Below are positions 43,313-51,386 of a DNA stretch of 64,000 nt, one piece after another; the first letter of the stretch is position 1; each line of letters begins with the position of its first letter. Source of the DNA: Nocardiopsis trehalosi NBRC 14201 (lineage in GTDB: Bacteria > Actinomycetota > Actinomycetes > Streptosporangiales > Streptosporangiaceae). Below the pieces are notes generated by a model. It ran no database searches. It was not told where the DNA came from and saw only the letters and a list, made by a program, of their open reading frames with translations. The stretch lies in contig NZ_BCRK01000010.1 of the NCBI RefSeq assembly GCF_001552555.1, forward strand, positions 1 to 64,000. The letters are read 5' to 3'. The position numbers were made by a program, and so were the translations under genes.

Positions 43313-45181
43313 GTGCTGCGCAGCATCCACGACCCTGACCGCGGCGCCGGCTACGTCGAGTACGGCGCCGTCATCCTGCTCGTGGCCGCCATCGCCGCCA
43401 CCGTCATCGGCTCCGGCATCACCGGCCGCATCCAACAGATGATCACCGGCGCCGTCGACTCCGTCGGTCAACCCCAGGCCGACGACCGCGACAGACCGGA
43501 CAGCACCGAAGCGCCGGACGACCCCGCCGACCCACCCAGCGCGCCCGACGCCCCGGGGATCACGCCCGCCTTCTCCCAGGACACCCGCCCGTCCTTCGCC
43601 CCGTTGGGCCTGGGCAGCCTGCTGCCCGGCGTCGACGGCTCCCGCCTCACCTACGCCTACTCCACCGGTGACCTGCGCGAGGACGTCACCGGACTGTTCG
43701 ACGACGCGCTCGCCTCCCAGCACCGCGCGTTCGGCGAAGGCCTGGAGATCGGCCACGAGACGATCACCGGGCCGATCAACCTCGCCGAAGACCTCATCGA
43801 CGACCCTCTGGGGACGGTGCAGCGCGGTGTGGACGGCGCCGCTGAGCGCTTCACCGGCATGGGCACCGCCGCCTGGTCGACATTCCAGGAGTCCACGGAC
43901 CTCGCCTTCCAGGGCTACCAAGACGGCCAGCTGCTCGGCGGCATCTTCGACAGCGGCCTGCACCTGGGCGGGTGGGGGCTGCGCCAGGGGCTCGAGCTGG
44001 GGTTGGGTGACGAGGCCGTCGAGCACTTCGCCAACGGCGAGATCGAGCAGGGCGCCGCACGGACGGGTGTCACGGTCGCGTCCTGGCTCATCGCCGGGCC
44101 GGCCGGAAGGATCGGCCTGAGCGGTCTGCGGCTGCTACCGGAATGGACCGGCTCCGCACGCGGCCCGGAACCCGGCAGCAGCCCTCTAGCGAACGGCCCC
44201 GACCGCGACCCGCCGGGCGAGGACACCTCGACCACCGCAGGAGAGGACGAGGACACCGACCGCGGCAGCGAACCCTGCGCCCCCAGCAACAGCTTCATCC
44301 CGGGCACCGCGGTCCTGCTGGCCGACGGCACCACCGCCCCCATCGAGGACGTCGCCGTAGGCGACGACGTGCTGGCCTTCGACCCCCTCACCGGGGAGGA
44401 AGGACCGCGCGAGGTCACCGACACCATCACCGGCGACGGCCACAAGCCCCTGGTCACCCTCACCATCGACACCGGCGACGGCACCGACACCCTCACCGCC
44501 ACCGACGAACACCCCTTCTGGGTCCCCGAACAGGCCCAGTGGGTCGACGCCATCGACCTCACCCCCGGCACCTGGCTGCGCACCTCCACCGGCACCTGGA
44601 CCCAGATCACCGCCGTCGACGTCCACGAGACCCCCGACCAGCGCGTCCACAACCTCACCATCGCCGATCTCCACACCTACTACGTAGGGGTCGACGGCGT
44701 CGGTTGGCTCGTCCACAACGACAACGGTCGTGAGAGCAGCTGTCCTGATTGGCTCCGCGACCGCCTGGAGGCGGGGAATAACTTCAACCGGGAGAGGGAA
44801 GCCCACTACACCAGACTCGGAGGCGCCAACGAGGTCCACGTCGGCCCCCGAACCTCAGGCAACCAGTACCAGCGTGTCGATTCCTACATACCTGGTAGGG
44901 AGATCGTCTCTCGTAAGTACACTCAACTGTCAGAGATCCAAGAATCCACCGCCTTCAACTACCTGCGGGAACTCGCAAGAGACTACGGGCCGGGCACCCC
45001 GATCGCCGACACGCCGACCAACCGGCGGGATCTTCCGGAGGACCTGATCGGCGAAGAGCTTGATGGCCAGATGTACCTGGAGGTTCCGGTTCAGAACAGC
45101 ACCGTTCCGGACTCGGTCATCAGCGAAGCCAACCGTTTGGGCATCATCATCCGAGACGAGAACGGCCACATATGGAGATGA
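43313..45181 (+). CDS. Polymorphic toxin 1: prepilin-like N-terminus, HINT domain, nuclease-like tip
   Basis: The protein has 622 aa. Residues 1-45 match a Flp prepilin: RG|AGYVEYGAVILLVAAIA, with Glu at +5 and Tyr at +6 of the predicted cleavage. Residues ~46-321 are an acidic, helical linker. A HINT (hedgehog/intein) domain spans ~322-469, from C-x9-G (CAPSNSFIPGTAVLLADGTT) through TDEHPFWVPE to WLVHN, the self-cleavage signature. The tip (470-622) has NQYQRVDSYIPGREIVSRKY, with D523, E530 and K535 resembling restriction-endonuclease-fold actinobacterial toxins. It starts at GTG. The tip is visibly more A/T-rich than the rest, as expected for swapped tips. Confidence 0.85.
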   Translation: MLRSIHDPDRGAGYVEYGAVILLVAAIAATVIGSGITGRIQQMITGAVDSVGQPQADDRDRPDSTEAPDDPADPPSAPDAPGITPAFSQDTRPSFAPLGLGSLLPGVDGSRLTYAYSTGDLREDVTGLFDDALASQHRAFGEGLEIGHETITGPINLAEDLIDDPLGTVQRGVDGAAERFTGMGTAAWSTFQESTDLAFQGYQDGQLLGGIFDSGLHLGGWGLRQGLELGLGDEAVEHFANGEIEQGAARTGVTVASWLIAGPAGRIGLSGLRLLPEWTGSARGPEPGSSPLANGPDRDPPGEDTSTTAGEDEDTDRGSEPCAPSNSFIPGTAVLLADGTTAPIEDVAVGDDVLAFDPLTGEEGPREVTDTITGDGHKPLVTLTIDTGDGTDTLTATDEHPFWVPEQAQWVDAIDLTPGTWLRTSTGTWTQITAVDVHETPDQRVHNLTIADLHTYYVGVDGVGWLVHNDNGRESSCPDWLRDRLEAGNNFNREREAHYTRLGGANEVHVGPRTSGNQYQRVDSYIPGREIVSRKYTQLSEIQESTAFNYLRELARDYGPGTPIADTPTNRRDLPEDLIGEELDGQMYLEVPVQNSTVPDSVISEANRLGIIIRDENGHIWR

Positions 45182-45225
45182 TGCGGGAGCGGTGGCCAGC
45201 ACGGACACGGAAGTGAGATGCGATT

Positions 45226-45741
45226 ATGGAAACATCTGAAGTCACTTACTGCTATCGGTGGAACCCGATGGACGCGAAGCCGGGAAGCCCCATTACAGTG
45301 GATGAGGCGCGCGATCGGGATGCGGTCGGCGAGGAATACACCGCTGTCGTACCCCGATCCGGTCACCCCTACCCGACCCTGGTAACGATCGTATGGAAGA
45401 ACGACTACTGCAGCACCATATTCTTGGACGAATATGGAAGACAAGCAGTGAAGTACGTCTTCAAGAAGATGGGGGACCAGCTTTTTCTTAGCCGCATCCT
45501 CATGCATACATACCCCAACAAGAAACGCGGACTCGTCGTATCCGATGCAGTACGCATGGAGGATGTCAAAATGCGCCCCGATGGATATTCCAAGCGCGTA
45601 ATCACGGACGACGAGAAACAGGAAAGAATCACAGACGAATACTCGGATGTTCCGACAGACGCCAACTGGGAGCCTATACCGAAATTCGGCGAATGGGACT
45701 CTATCGCCCGATTCGAACGGTCCGGCCGCGCGAACGCGTAA
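45226..45741 (+). CDS. Probable immunity protein for toxin 1
   Basis: The product has 171 aa, is soluble and starts 44 bases after the toxin stop. It has an aromatic, strand-rich N-terminus (TYCYRWNPMDAKPGSP; PTLVTIVWKNDYCSTIF). It is more A/T-rich than its surroundings, matching the toxin tip. I do not recognise the family; immunity is inferred from position directly after the tip. Confidence 0.65.
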   Translation: METSEVTYCYRWNPMDAKPGSPITVDEARDRDAVGEEYTAVVPRSGHPYPTLVTIVWKNDYCSTIFLDEYGRQAVKYVFKKMGDQLFLSRILMHTYPNKKRGLVVSDAVRMEDVKMRPDGYSKRVITDDEKQERITDEYSDVPTDANWEPIPKFGEWDSIARFERSGRANA

Positions 45742-46217
45742 TCTACTGGAAGCACCAGCACTATAGCGAAGCCAGGATCAAAGGGAATTTTCCTATCTCG
45801 CCCGACCACGCCTGGCCGTGCCCCTGCTGTGGGTACCTCGCGCTTCCTTATGGACCGGGTCAGTACGAGATTTGTCCTGTGTGCGGGTGGGAGGACGACC
45901 GCCTTCAGCTCAGGTGGCCATCGATGACCGGCGGCGCCAACAAGCCCAGCCTGATCGAGGCCCAGAAGAACTTCGCCGACTTCGGGGCGAGCACCAGGGC
46001 ACGTCTCACCCGAGGCGCACCGAGCCGTGCCTCCGACCATCCCCGCGAACCCTTCTGGCGGATGATCGACCTGCGGGTGGATGATTTCGAGCAGCCCGGG
46101 GAGCACGAAGCACCCCTGCCGGCGGACTTGGCGGTCCTCTACTGGTGGCGACCGACGTTCTGGCGTCTCGACCGACGAAACAGTCAGGAGAACGCGCAGC
46201 GGAAGCCCACGGGGTGA
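45693..46217 (+). CDS. Cysteine-rich CPCC family protein (immunity-associated)
   Basis: This 174-aa protein has the CPCC family core WPCPCCGYLALPYGPGQYEI, then CPVCGWEDDRLQLRWP and GGANKPSLIEAQKNFADFGA. This zinc-ribbon-like family is a known companion of actinobacterial polymorphic toxins and nearby immunity genes. The ATG at 45693 overlaps the preceding gene by 49 bases in another frame; no better start is seen. It is the last gene before the tRNA remnant. Confidence 0.8.
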   Translation: MGLYRPIRTVRPRERVIYWKHQHYSEARIKGNFPISPDHAWPCPCCGYLALPYGPGQYEICPVCGWEDDRLQLRWPSMTGGANKPSLIEAQKNFADFGASTRARLTRGAPSRASDHPREPFWRMIDLRVDDFEQPGEHEAPLPADLAVLYWWRPTFWRLDRRNSQENAQRKPTG

Positions 46218-46538
46218 AGTACGGCCATCCACCGTGAGCTGCGGTGAATTCCGGGAGGGGGTCCTTGGGCTTCCGCGGGAGCTGCGCCGCTGGGACGGCC
46301 GGAAGCGCAGAACGGCCGTGGGGCCCGAGGTCGGCCACGAGTCCGCCGGATCGGGGGCCAGCCGCCGCGTGATACCGCCTGCGGGCCGTGACGTGCGCCC
46401 TGTGTGCTCCGATTGTGCTCGGTGGTCTTGGTCCTGGGCGGGGCGGTTCGGCATCGGGTGGCAGCGGCTGGCGGTGCGTGGGGGATACGGCGGCAGGAAA
46501 CGGCACATCCCACGCCGGGGCGGCACTTCTCCAGGGCA

Positions 46539-46583
46539 CTTTTAATCCGCGGGTTCAGGGTTCGATCCCCTGGGGGGCCACCA
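46539..46583 (+). tRNA. 3' half of a tRNA-Lys(TTT) gene, probable attachment-site remnant
   Basis: From the anticodon loop (CTTTTAA, 46539-46545) onward every tRNA part is present. There is a 3' anticodon stem (TCCGC), a 5-nt variable loop, a T arm (CAGGG-TTCGATC-CCCTG, 46556-46572), a 3' acceptor strand GGGGGCC, a discriminator A and an encoded CCA. Upstream there is no D arm and no matching 5' acceptor (GGCCCCC), and the 5' anticodon stem pairs only at 3 of 5 positions. Such fragments are left when elements integrate into tRNA genes. The polarity places the integrated element to the left. Confidence 0.8.
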
Positions 46584-47069
46584 GGCAAGACACCCCTTCC
46601 GGTGGTGGTCATCCGGGGGCGCCGGTTGCAGTTCTAGTTGCAGTTCCTGCCCCAGGGCGGTCACGCTCACAGGGCCGCCCGTCCGTTCGGCGGCCCGCGC
46701 CTCCCGCCGTGCGCGACTCGCGGGAGTATGACCTCGACCAGGAGGAATACACCTCCGGCGGTCCCTGTACGGGTGCCACCCGTGCTACTGAAGCGGCCCG
46801 ACGCCGAGGGCTCCTCATACAGCGCCGAAGGCGGTGCGAGAGGGCGTGTCCGCGGGTGCCCACGCAGGTGGCGTGCCGTGCCGAAGAGTGCGGCTGCTCG
46901 CGACCCAGGTGTCGAGCGGGAGCGACGCACCGGAGGACGATCCGTCGTCACAAGGGTGACGGTCGGTTTGTGCCCGGACAGGCGTCTCCCGCGGCCGGGC
47001 CCGACGCGCCTGTCCGGTGTCAGCTCGGCCGGGGTGAGGAACCGGGGGCTGAGGGACGACGGAGCGGGG
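46584..47069. other. Gene-free interval with a tandem 10-mer
   Basis: No supported gene is seen. Just after the tRNA remnant there is a tandem GTTGCAGTTC (46625-46634 and 46637-46646, separated by TA), which could be an arm-type recombinase site. The remainder is the region downstream of the immunity gene of module 2. Confidence 0.45.
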
Positions 47070-47411
47070 TCATCCGGAGAACGCGTCCGGGCGGCCGTCG
47101 AGGAACTCGTCCAGGAGGGTGAAGAACGTGGACACGGCACGCGCGTCGTCGTCGCCCGAGAGGGCGTGCCAGTCCACCCCTGACCAGGGTTCGAACCCGG
47201 CTTCACGGAGGACGAGCACCGGCCAGACCAGGTTCCACCCGCCCTGGTCGGACCGGCTCGCGATCCATTCGCTGAAGCCTTCGAGAAGCTGCTTCCCGCT
47301 CCCCAGATCGAGGCCGTTGAAGAACGCCACGTACTCCCCGAACGACCCGTCGAGCCCGCAGGAAGAGGGCCGGAGCCTGGCGTTTCTGACGATCTGCCCG
47401 GTCGGCGACAT
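47070..47411 (-). CDS. Probable immunity protein for toxin 2
   Basis: This 113-aa protein starts 10 bases after the toxin stop, with GGAGGGACG before the ATG. It is an acidic, helical soluble protein (YVAFFNGLDLGSGKQLLEGF; FFTLLDEFLDGRP). No family is recognised. Position immediately downstream of the papain-like toxin tip is the basis for calling it immunity. Confidence 0.7.
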   Translation of the reverse strand: MSPTGQIVRNARLRPSSCGLDGSFGEYVAFFNGLDLGSGKQLLEGFSEWIASRSDQGGWNLVWPVLVLREAGFEPWSGVDWHALSGDDDARAVSTFFTLLDEFLDGRPDAFSG

Positions 47412-47421
47412 CGTCCCTCCC

Positions 47422-49101
47422 TCACTCCCCCGGGGTGAACGTGTAGCCGCCACTGTCCGGATTCGGCGCCAGTGAACCACGGGTCGTCACCGTCGTCTCG
47501 CCCGCGTCCTCCCACTGCGACATGTACGTCTCCAGGGGTTCTCCCGTCCTGTCGGTCCAGGCGTCGTAGACCCGCCCGTCCTTGATCACGGCGTAGTGGA
47601 CGTTCCACTGCACCTCCTGATCACGGTACTTCCAGAGCTGGCGCGCGTAGGGCGGAGGGGCGATCCGCAGCACCTCGCCGCCGCCCAGGCGGTCGATGAT
47701 CTCCAGCGCGCAGGCCTCGCACCCGCCCCTGTCGCCGGGGATTTCCGAGGGGTCCCTGGGCTCCCACGAGTCGCCCAGGTCGCCGCATTCCGGCGGCGTG
47801 TTGTGCACCAGCAGCGAGGTGTCCCCCGCCGACACGTAGTAGGTGTGCAGGTCGGCGACGGTGAGGTTGTGGACGCGTTGTTCGGCGACCCGCTCGGTGT
47901 CGACGGCGGTGGCCTGGGTCCAGGTGCCGGCCGAGGTGCGCAGCCAGGTGCCCGGCTCCAGGTCGGCGGCCTCGACCCACGCGGCCTGTTCCGGGACCCA
48001 GAAGGGGTGGGCGTCGGTGGCGGTGATCGTGTCGGCGCCGCCCTGGCCGTCGTCGACGGTGAGGGTGACCAGCGTCTTGGCGCCGCTGCCGGTGATGAGG
48101 TCGGTGACCTCGCGGGGCCCCTCCTCCCCGGTCAGCGGGTCGAACGCGAGGACCTCGTCGCCGACGGCGACGTCCTCGATGGGCAGGGTGGTGCCGTCGG
48201 CGAGCAGGACGGGGGTGCCGGGCACGAAGCTGGACGGGCGCGTGCACGACGGGCTGTCCTGGTCCTCCTGGTCCTGGTCGTCGGCCTGCTGCTGGTCGTC
48301 GCCGTCCTCGTCATCGTTGTCGCTGCCGCGGTCGCCGTTGTCGCCGTCGGCGATGTCGCCCAGGCGGTCGAGCTTCTTGCCCCACCCGAAGTAGGGGATG
48401 AGCGCGACCGCGTTCTCGGCCACGCCCTGGCCGACGGCCTCCAGGTAGTTGCCGTTGCTCCAGTTCTCCTGGGTCTCCTCACTGAACAGGGCGTCGGTGA
48501 CCCACCCGAGGGGGTCCTCGGTCACCTGGTCCCAGGTGCCGGTCACCCCGTCGACCAGCCCGTTCCAGGTGTCGGAGGCCCACTGGCCCGGGTCGTCCCA
48601 CAGGCGCTGGGCGCCGTCGACCAGGCCGTCCCAGGCGTCGACCACGCCGTCCCAGGTGTCGGTGGCGGCGTTCCAGACGCCGGTGCCGAAGTCGGCGAAG
48701 CCGCCGCCGATGTCGCTGAGCCCGTCGCCCACCGAGGACCAGAACCCGCCGCCGTCGTCACCGCCGTCGTCGCCGCCGTCGTCGTCGGCGGGCGGGTCCT
48801 GGCCGTCGTCCTCGTCGGAGACCTGCGTGATCTCGGGGCCGGCCGGGGCGTCCTCGCCCGGTTCCCGCCCGTCGTCGCCTTCCTCGCCGCTGTCGCCCTC
48901 CGGCCCGTCGTCGCCCTCCCCGTCACCTTCCCCGACCTCGCCGCTGCCGACGGCGTCGACGGCGGAGGCGATGAGCGAGGACACGCGGCCGGGCAGGCCG
49001 CCGGCGATGACCGCGGCGGTGATGGCGGCGACGAGCAGGATGACGGTGGCGTACTCGGTGAAGCCGGCGCCGCGTTCGGGGTCGTGGATGCGTCGGAGCA
49101 T
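47422..49101 (-). CDS. Polymorphic toxin 2: prepilin-like N-terminus, HINT domain, papain-like tip
   Basis: The protein has 559 aa. It begins with a Flp-like prepilin segment, RG|AGFTEYATVILLVAAITA, with Glu at +5 and Tyr at +6. A long Asp/Gly-rich acidic linker and Trp-rich repeats (WDGVVDAWDGLVDG) follow. The HINT domain lies at ~286-434 (CTRPSSFVPGTPVLLADGTT ... TDAHPFWVPE ... LLVHN). The tip (435-559) has RGGCEACALEII (C461, C464), QWNVHYAVI (H502) and RVYDAW (D513), the Cys-His-Asp order of papain-fold toxins such as deamidases. The HINT DNA is closely similar to toxin 1, in opposite orientation. Its immunity gene follows. Confidence 0.85.
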   Translation of the reverse strand: MLRRIHDPERGAGFTEYATVILLVAAITAAVIAGGLPGRVSSLIASAVDAVGSGEVGEGDGEGDDGPEGDSGEEGDDGREPGEDAPAGPEITQVSDEDDGQDPPADDDGGDDGGDDGGGFWSSVGDGLSDIGGGFADFGTGVWNAATDTWDGVVDAWDGLVDGAQRLWDDPGQWASDTWNGLVDGVTGTWDQVTEDPLGWVTDALFSEETQENWSNGNYLEAVGQGVAENAVALIPYFGWGKKLDRLGDIADGDNGDRGSDNDDEDGDDQQQADDQDQEDQDSPSCTRPSSFVPGTPVLLADGTTLPIEDVAVGDEVLAFDPLTGEEGPREVTDLITGSGAKTLVTLTVDDGQGGADTITATDAHPFWVPEQAAWVEAADLEPGTWLRTSAGTWTQATAVDTERVAEQRVHNLTVADLHTYYVSAGDTSLLVHNTPPECGDLGDSWEPRDPSEIPGDRGGCEACALEIIDRLGGGEVLRIAPPPYARQLWKYRDQEVQWNVHYAVIKDGRVYDAWTDRTGEPLETYMSQWEDAGETTVTTRGSLAPNPDSGGYTFTPGE

Positions 49102-49134
49102 GGGGGCAGCCTCAGGCAGCGGGTCGGCGGGAGG

Positions 49135-49491
49135 TCAGCGGAGGAAGAAGGCGCGCGCCGTGGGTCGCAGGAGCAGGACGAGGATCACCGCGGGCAGGAT
49201 GAGCTGGGTCCAGCGCCCGTCGCCGCCGAGGGTCAGCAGGGCGTAGAGGCAGAGCAGGGCCTCCACGGCGAGGATCGACCAGAACACCACGCGGCCGTTG
49301 CGGCGGATGAACACCGCGAGCAGGATCTGGGCCACCCCGGGCAGCGACGCCATGGCGTTGTAGCCGAGTTCGTAGGCGGAGATTCCGGTGAGCATGAGCA
49401 TGGACAGCGCGATCAGCAGGGTCAGCCCACCGGAGAGGTAGAGCAGTGCGCGCAGCCAGCGCACGGACGCGGGCAGGGGACGATCGGGCAT
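49135..49491 (-). CDS. Small four-helix membrane protein, partner of toxin 2
   Basis: The product has 118 aa, with four hydrophobic segments (LLYLSGGLTLLIALSMLML; VVFWSILAVEALLCLYALL) and a basic end. It is a paralogue of the 122-aa protein at 42879-43247, sharing the layout and the LLTL...TQ.ILPA.ILVLLLRP.AR ending. It stands upstream of toxin 2 in the same direction, 33 bases before it, mirroring module 1. Confidence 0.7.
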   Translation of the reverse strand: MPDRPLPASVRWLRALLYLSGGLTLLIALSMLMLTGISAYELGYNAMASLPGVAQILLAVFIRRNGRVVFWSILAVEALLCLYALLTLGGDGRWTQLILPAVILVLLLRPTARAFFLR

Positions 49492-49538
49492 GGCACCGCT
49501 TCTGGGAGAGGAGTCGCTCGGTCAGAACCGATCGTTTC

Positions 49539-49567
49539 AAAAAGCTTATCCCCGGTAAGCGCTTTTT
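49539..49567 (-). terminator. Terminator of the pentapeptide-repeat gene
   Basis: On the minus strand, AAAAAGCGCTTA - loop - TAAGCTTTTT forms a hairpin with a 2-nt bulge that ends in a T run. It lies between the stop of the pentapeptide-repeat gene and the toxin 2 module. Confidence 0.75.
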
Positions 49568-49694
49568 GCCGGACCCGGCCAGTCCGATTCCGGACAGGAT
49601 CGGTGGACGGCCGCTGAAACCGCTGCCGGACTAGTGAGCCGTCAGGCGAGCGGTTGAGTGCCCCGCCTACGCCGACGGACTGCGCCCGCTGACG

Positions 49695-51008
49695 TCAGGT
49701 ACCGGCGGCGCGCATCCCCTCCGGCCACCACGAGTCCGGCATGACCAAGGACGTGGGCTTGCCGTCCGCGACCATCATCAGCAGCCCTGCCGGTCGCTTC
49801 CCCGTGGCGTTCTCGAAGGAGACCTCGGTGCCGGAGAGCGTGGCGTCGGTGAAGACGACGCCGTCTCCGATCGCCGCGTCGTGGAAGTCGAGCACGCCGC
49901 GGGTGAACTCGGTGTTCTCGAAGGACAGCGTTCCATCGCCCTCGAACGTCGAGTAGTACGCGCCGATGCTGCTGTGGAAGAAGCGGGTGCGGAAGAAGAC
50001 GACGGCGCCGCCGGTGAAGCGGGCGCGGCCGAAGCCCACCAGGGTCGTTGAGAACTGCGCGCGGGAGAAGAGGACGGTGCCGTGGGCGAATTCGGCGCCG
50101 TCGAAGAGAACGGAGCCGTCCTCGAAGACGGCACGGCTGAAGTCGCCGCCGTCGAAGACGGCACCGCGGAAGTCGTAGTCCTTGCCCCGCCAGCGTCGGC
50201 TGGTGCGCAGTCCGTTGGCGACGGCGCGGATGGTGGTGTGGCGGACCTCCCGGCTCGCGGCGAAGTCGCGTTCGCGCCGGCGGTGGTCGGCGATCTGGTC
50301 GGGAGAGGCGTCGGAGGGCAGGGGGCCGGGGGCGGGTTCGTAGGGCATACGGAGATAGGAGCAGAGGACGTCGATGACGGTCTGCACCAGGTCGTCGCGG
50401 CCGGCGGGGGCGTCGTCGGCGAGGCGGGCGAGGGCGTGGACACCGGCCAGGCGCACGGCGGGCTGCTCGCTGCCGAGCTGCTCGGCGGCGGCGGTGAAGC
50501 GCTCGCTGAACAGCCGGACGTCCTCTCGGACGGCGTCGGCCTCGGTGGCGCGCTGGCGGCGGTAGCCGATGACGAGGAAGGCGACGCCGCCGAGTCCGGC
50601 GACGATGGCGAAGGCGCGGGTGGCGATGGCGTCCAGGGCGCGGGGGGAGAGCCGCTGGGGCGCGTCGAGGGGCGGGGAGCCCAGGGCGGCCCAGGTGAGG
50701 GCGACGATGGCGGCGACCGCTGCGGCGGCCGCGATCCAGGCGGCGAGGATGAGCCAGCCCAGCCGGAACGGTGCTCGCCGCCGGGAGCGGATGACGGCGA
50801 GGGCGATGGCCAGGATGACCGCGTTCACCGCCACCGACCTGATGTGCTCCCACGGAAGGGGATCGGGAAGGGGGAGGAGGTCGGCGAGGGGGGCGAACAG
50901 CGGCCAGGCGGTGACGGCGAGCAGGAGCACCGCGAGGACGGCGGTGGAGTACATCGCCCGCGGCAGGCCCTCGCGGACGAGGAAGCGGGCGTAGCGGAGG
51001 AAGCGCAT
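49695..51008 (-). CDS. Membrane-anchored pentapeptide-repeat protein
   Basis: The product has 437 aa. Several N-terminal helices (STAVLAVLLLAVTAWPLFA; SVAVNAVILAIALAVI; further ones to ~150) precede a coiled helix (ERFTAAAEQLGSEQPAVRLA). A C-terminal pentapeptide-repeat beta helix follows, FRGAVFDGGDFSRAVFEDGS and onward to about residue 400. This architecture is common in actinomycetes; function unknown. The ATG at 51006-51008 is taken because upstream sequence belongs to the intergenic repeat. Confidence 0.8.
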   Translation of the reverse strand: MRFLRYARFLVREGLPRAMYSTAVLAVLLLAVTAWPLFAPLADLLPLPDPLPWEHIRSVAVNAVILAIALAVIRSRRRAPFRLGWLILAAWIAAAAAVAAIVALTWAALGSPPLDAPQRLSPRALDAIATRAFAIVAGLGGVAFLVIGYRRQRATEADAVREDVRLFSERFTAAAEQLGSEQPAVRLAGVHALARLADDAPAGRDDLVQTVIDVLCSYLRMPYEPAPGPLPSDASPDQIADHRRRERDFAASREVRHTTIRAVANGLRTSRRWRGKDYDFRGAVFDGGDFSRAVFEDGSVLFDGAEFAHGTVLFSRAQFSTTLVGFGRARFTGGAVVFFRTRFFHSSIGAYYSTFEGDGTLSFENTEFTRGVLDFHDAAIGDGVVFTDATLSGTEVSFENATGKRPAGLLMMVADGKPTSLVMPDSWWPEGMRAAGT

Positions 51009-51187
51009 AACCGGCACGGTAGGCCGCTGCCGCCCCGAACGGCCCGGGGCCGCCGGTTCCGGCCTCACGCGGCCACGCCGACGTGGTTCAGGGCACGGGC
51101 CCGTCTGTCCACCTGTCACCGAAGTGGTGACGGCCCCGGCAGGGCGACGGAAGACGGTCGGCGGCCCTGGCGGCCCCGGCTGCCACG

Positions 51188-51323
51188 GATGTCCCACGGA
51201 TGAGAGTTCCCGAGCCGTTCTCGGGTCCCTCGGCGCCGTGGTGGTGACGCACGGCGGGCATCGAGGTCCCCGGACGCACGGAGGTTCCCTCAGCGGACCG
51301 CGGCCCGCCGGTAGCGGTACGGA
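51188..51323. repeat. Interspersed repeat, copy B (contiguous)
   Basis: It is homologous to copy A at 13.9-14.3 kb (73/80 and 33/40 matching positions in two blocks). Here the two blocks are 3 bases apart. It lies upstream of the pentapeptide-repeat gene and includes a small hairpin (CCCGAG-CCGTT-CTCGGG). Confidence 0.75.
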
Positions 51324-51386
51324 CGGCGGCCTCCTGTCCGCACCGGGGCGTTTGACGGCGCTCCGGCGCCGTGGTGGTATCAACGC

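Noticed and set aside
47175-47210. T-arm-like sequence CCAGGGTTCGAACCCGG
   Set aside because: It lies within the immunity gene (encoding GFEPWSG) and has no anticodon arm or acceptor nearby, so it is not a second tRNA.
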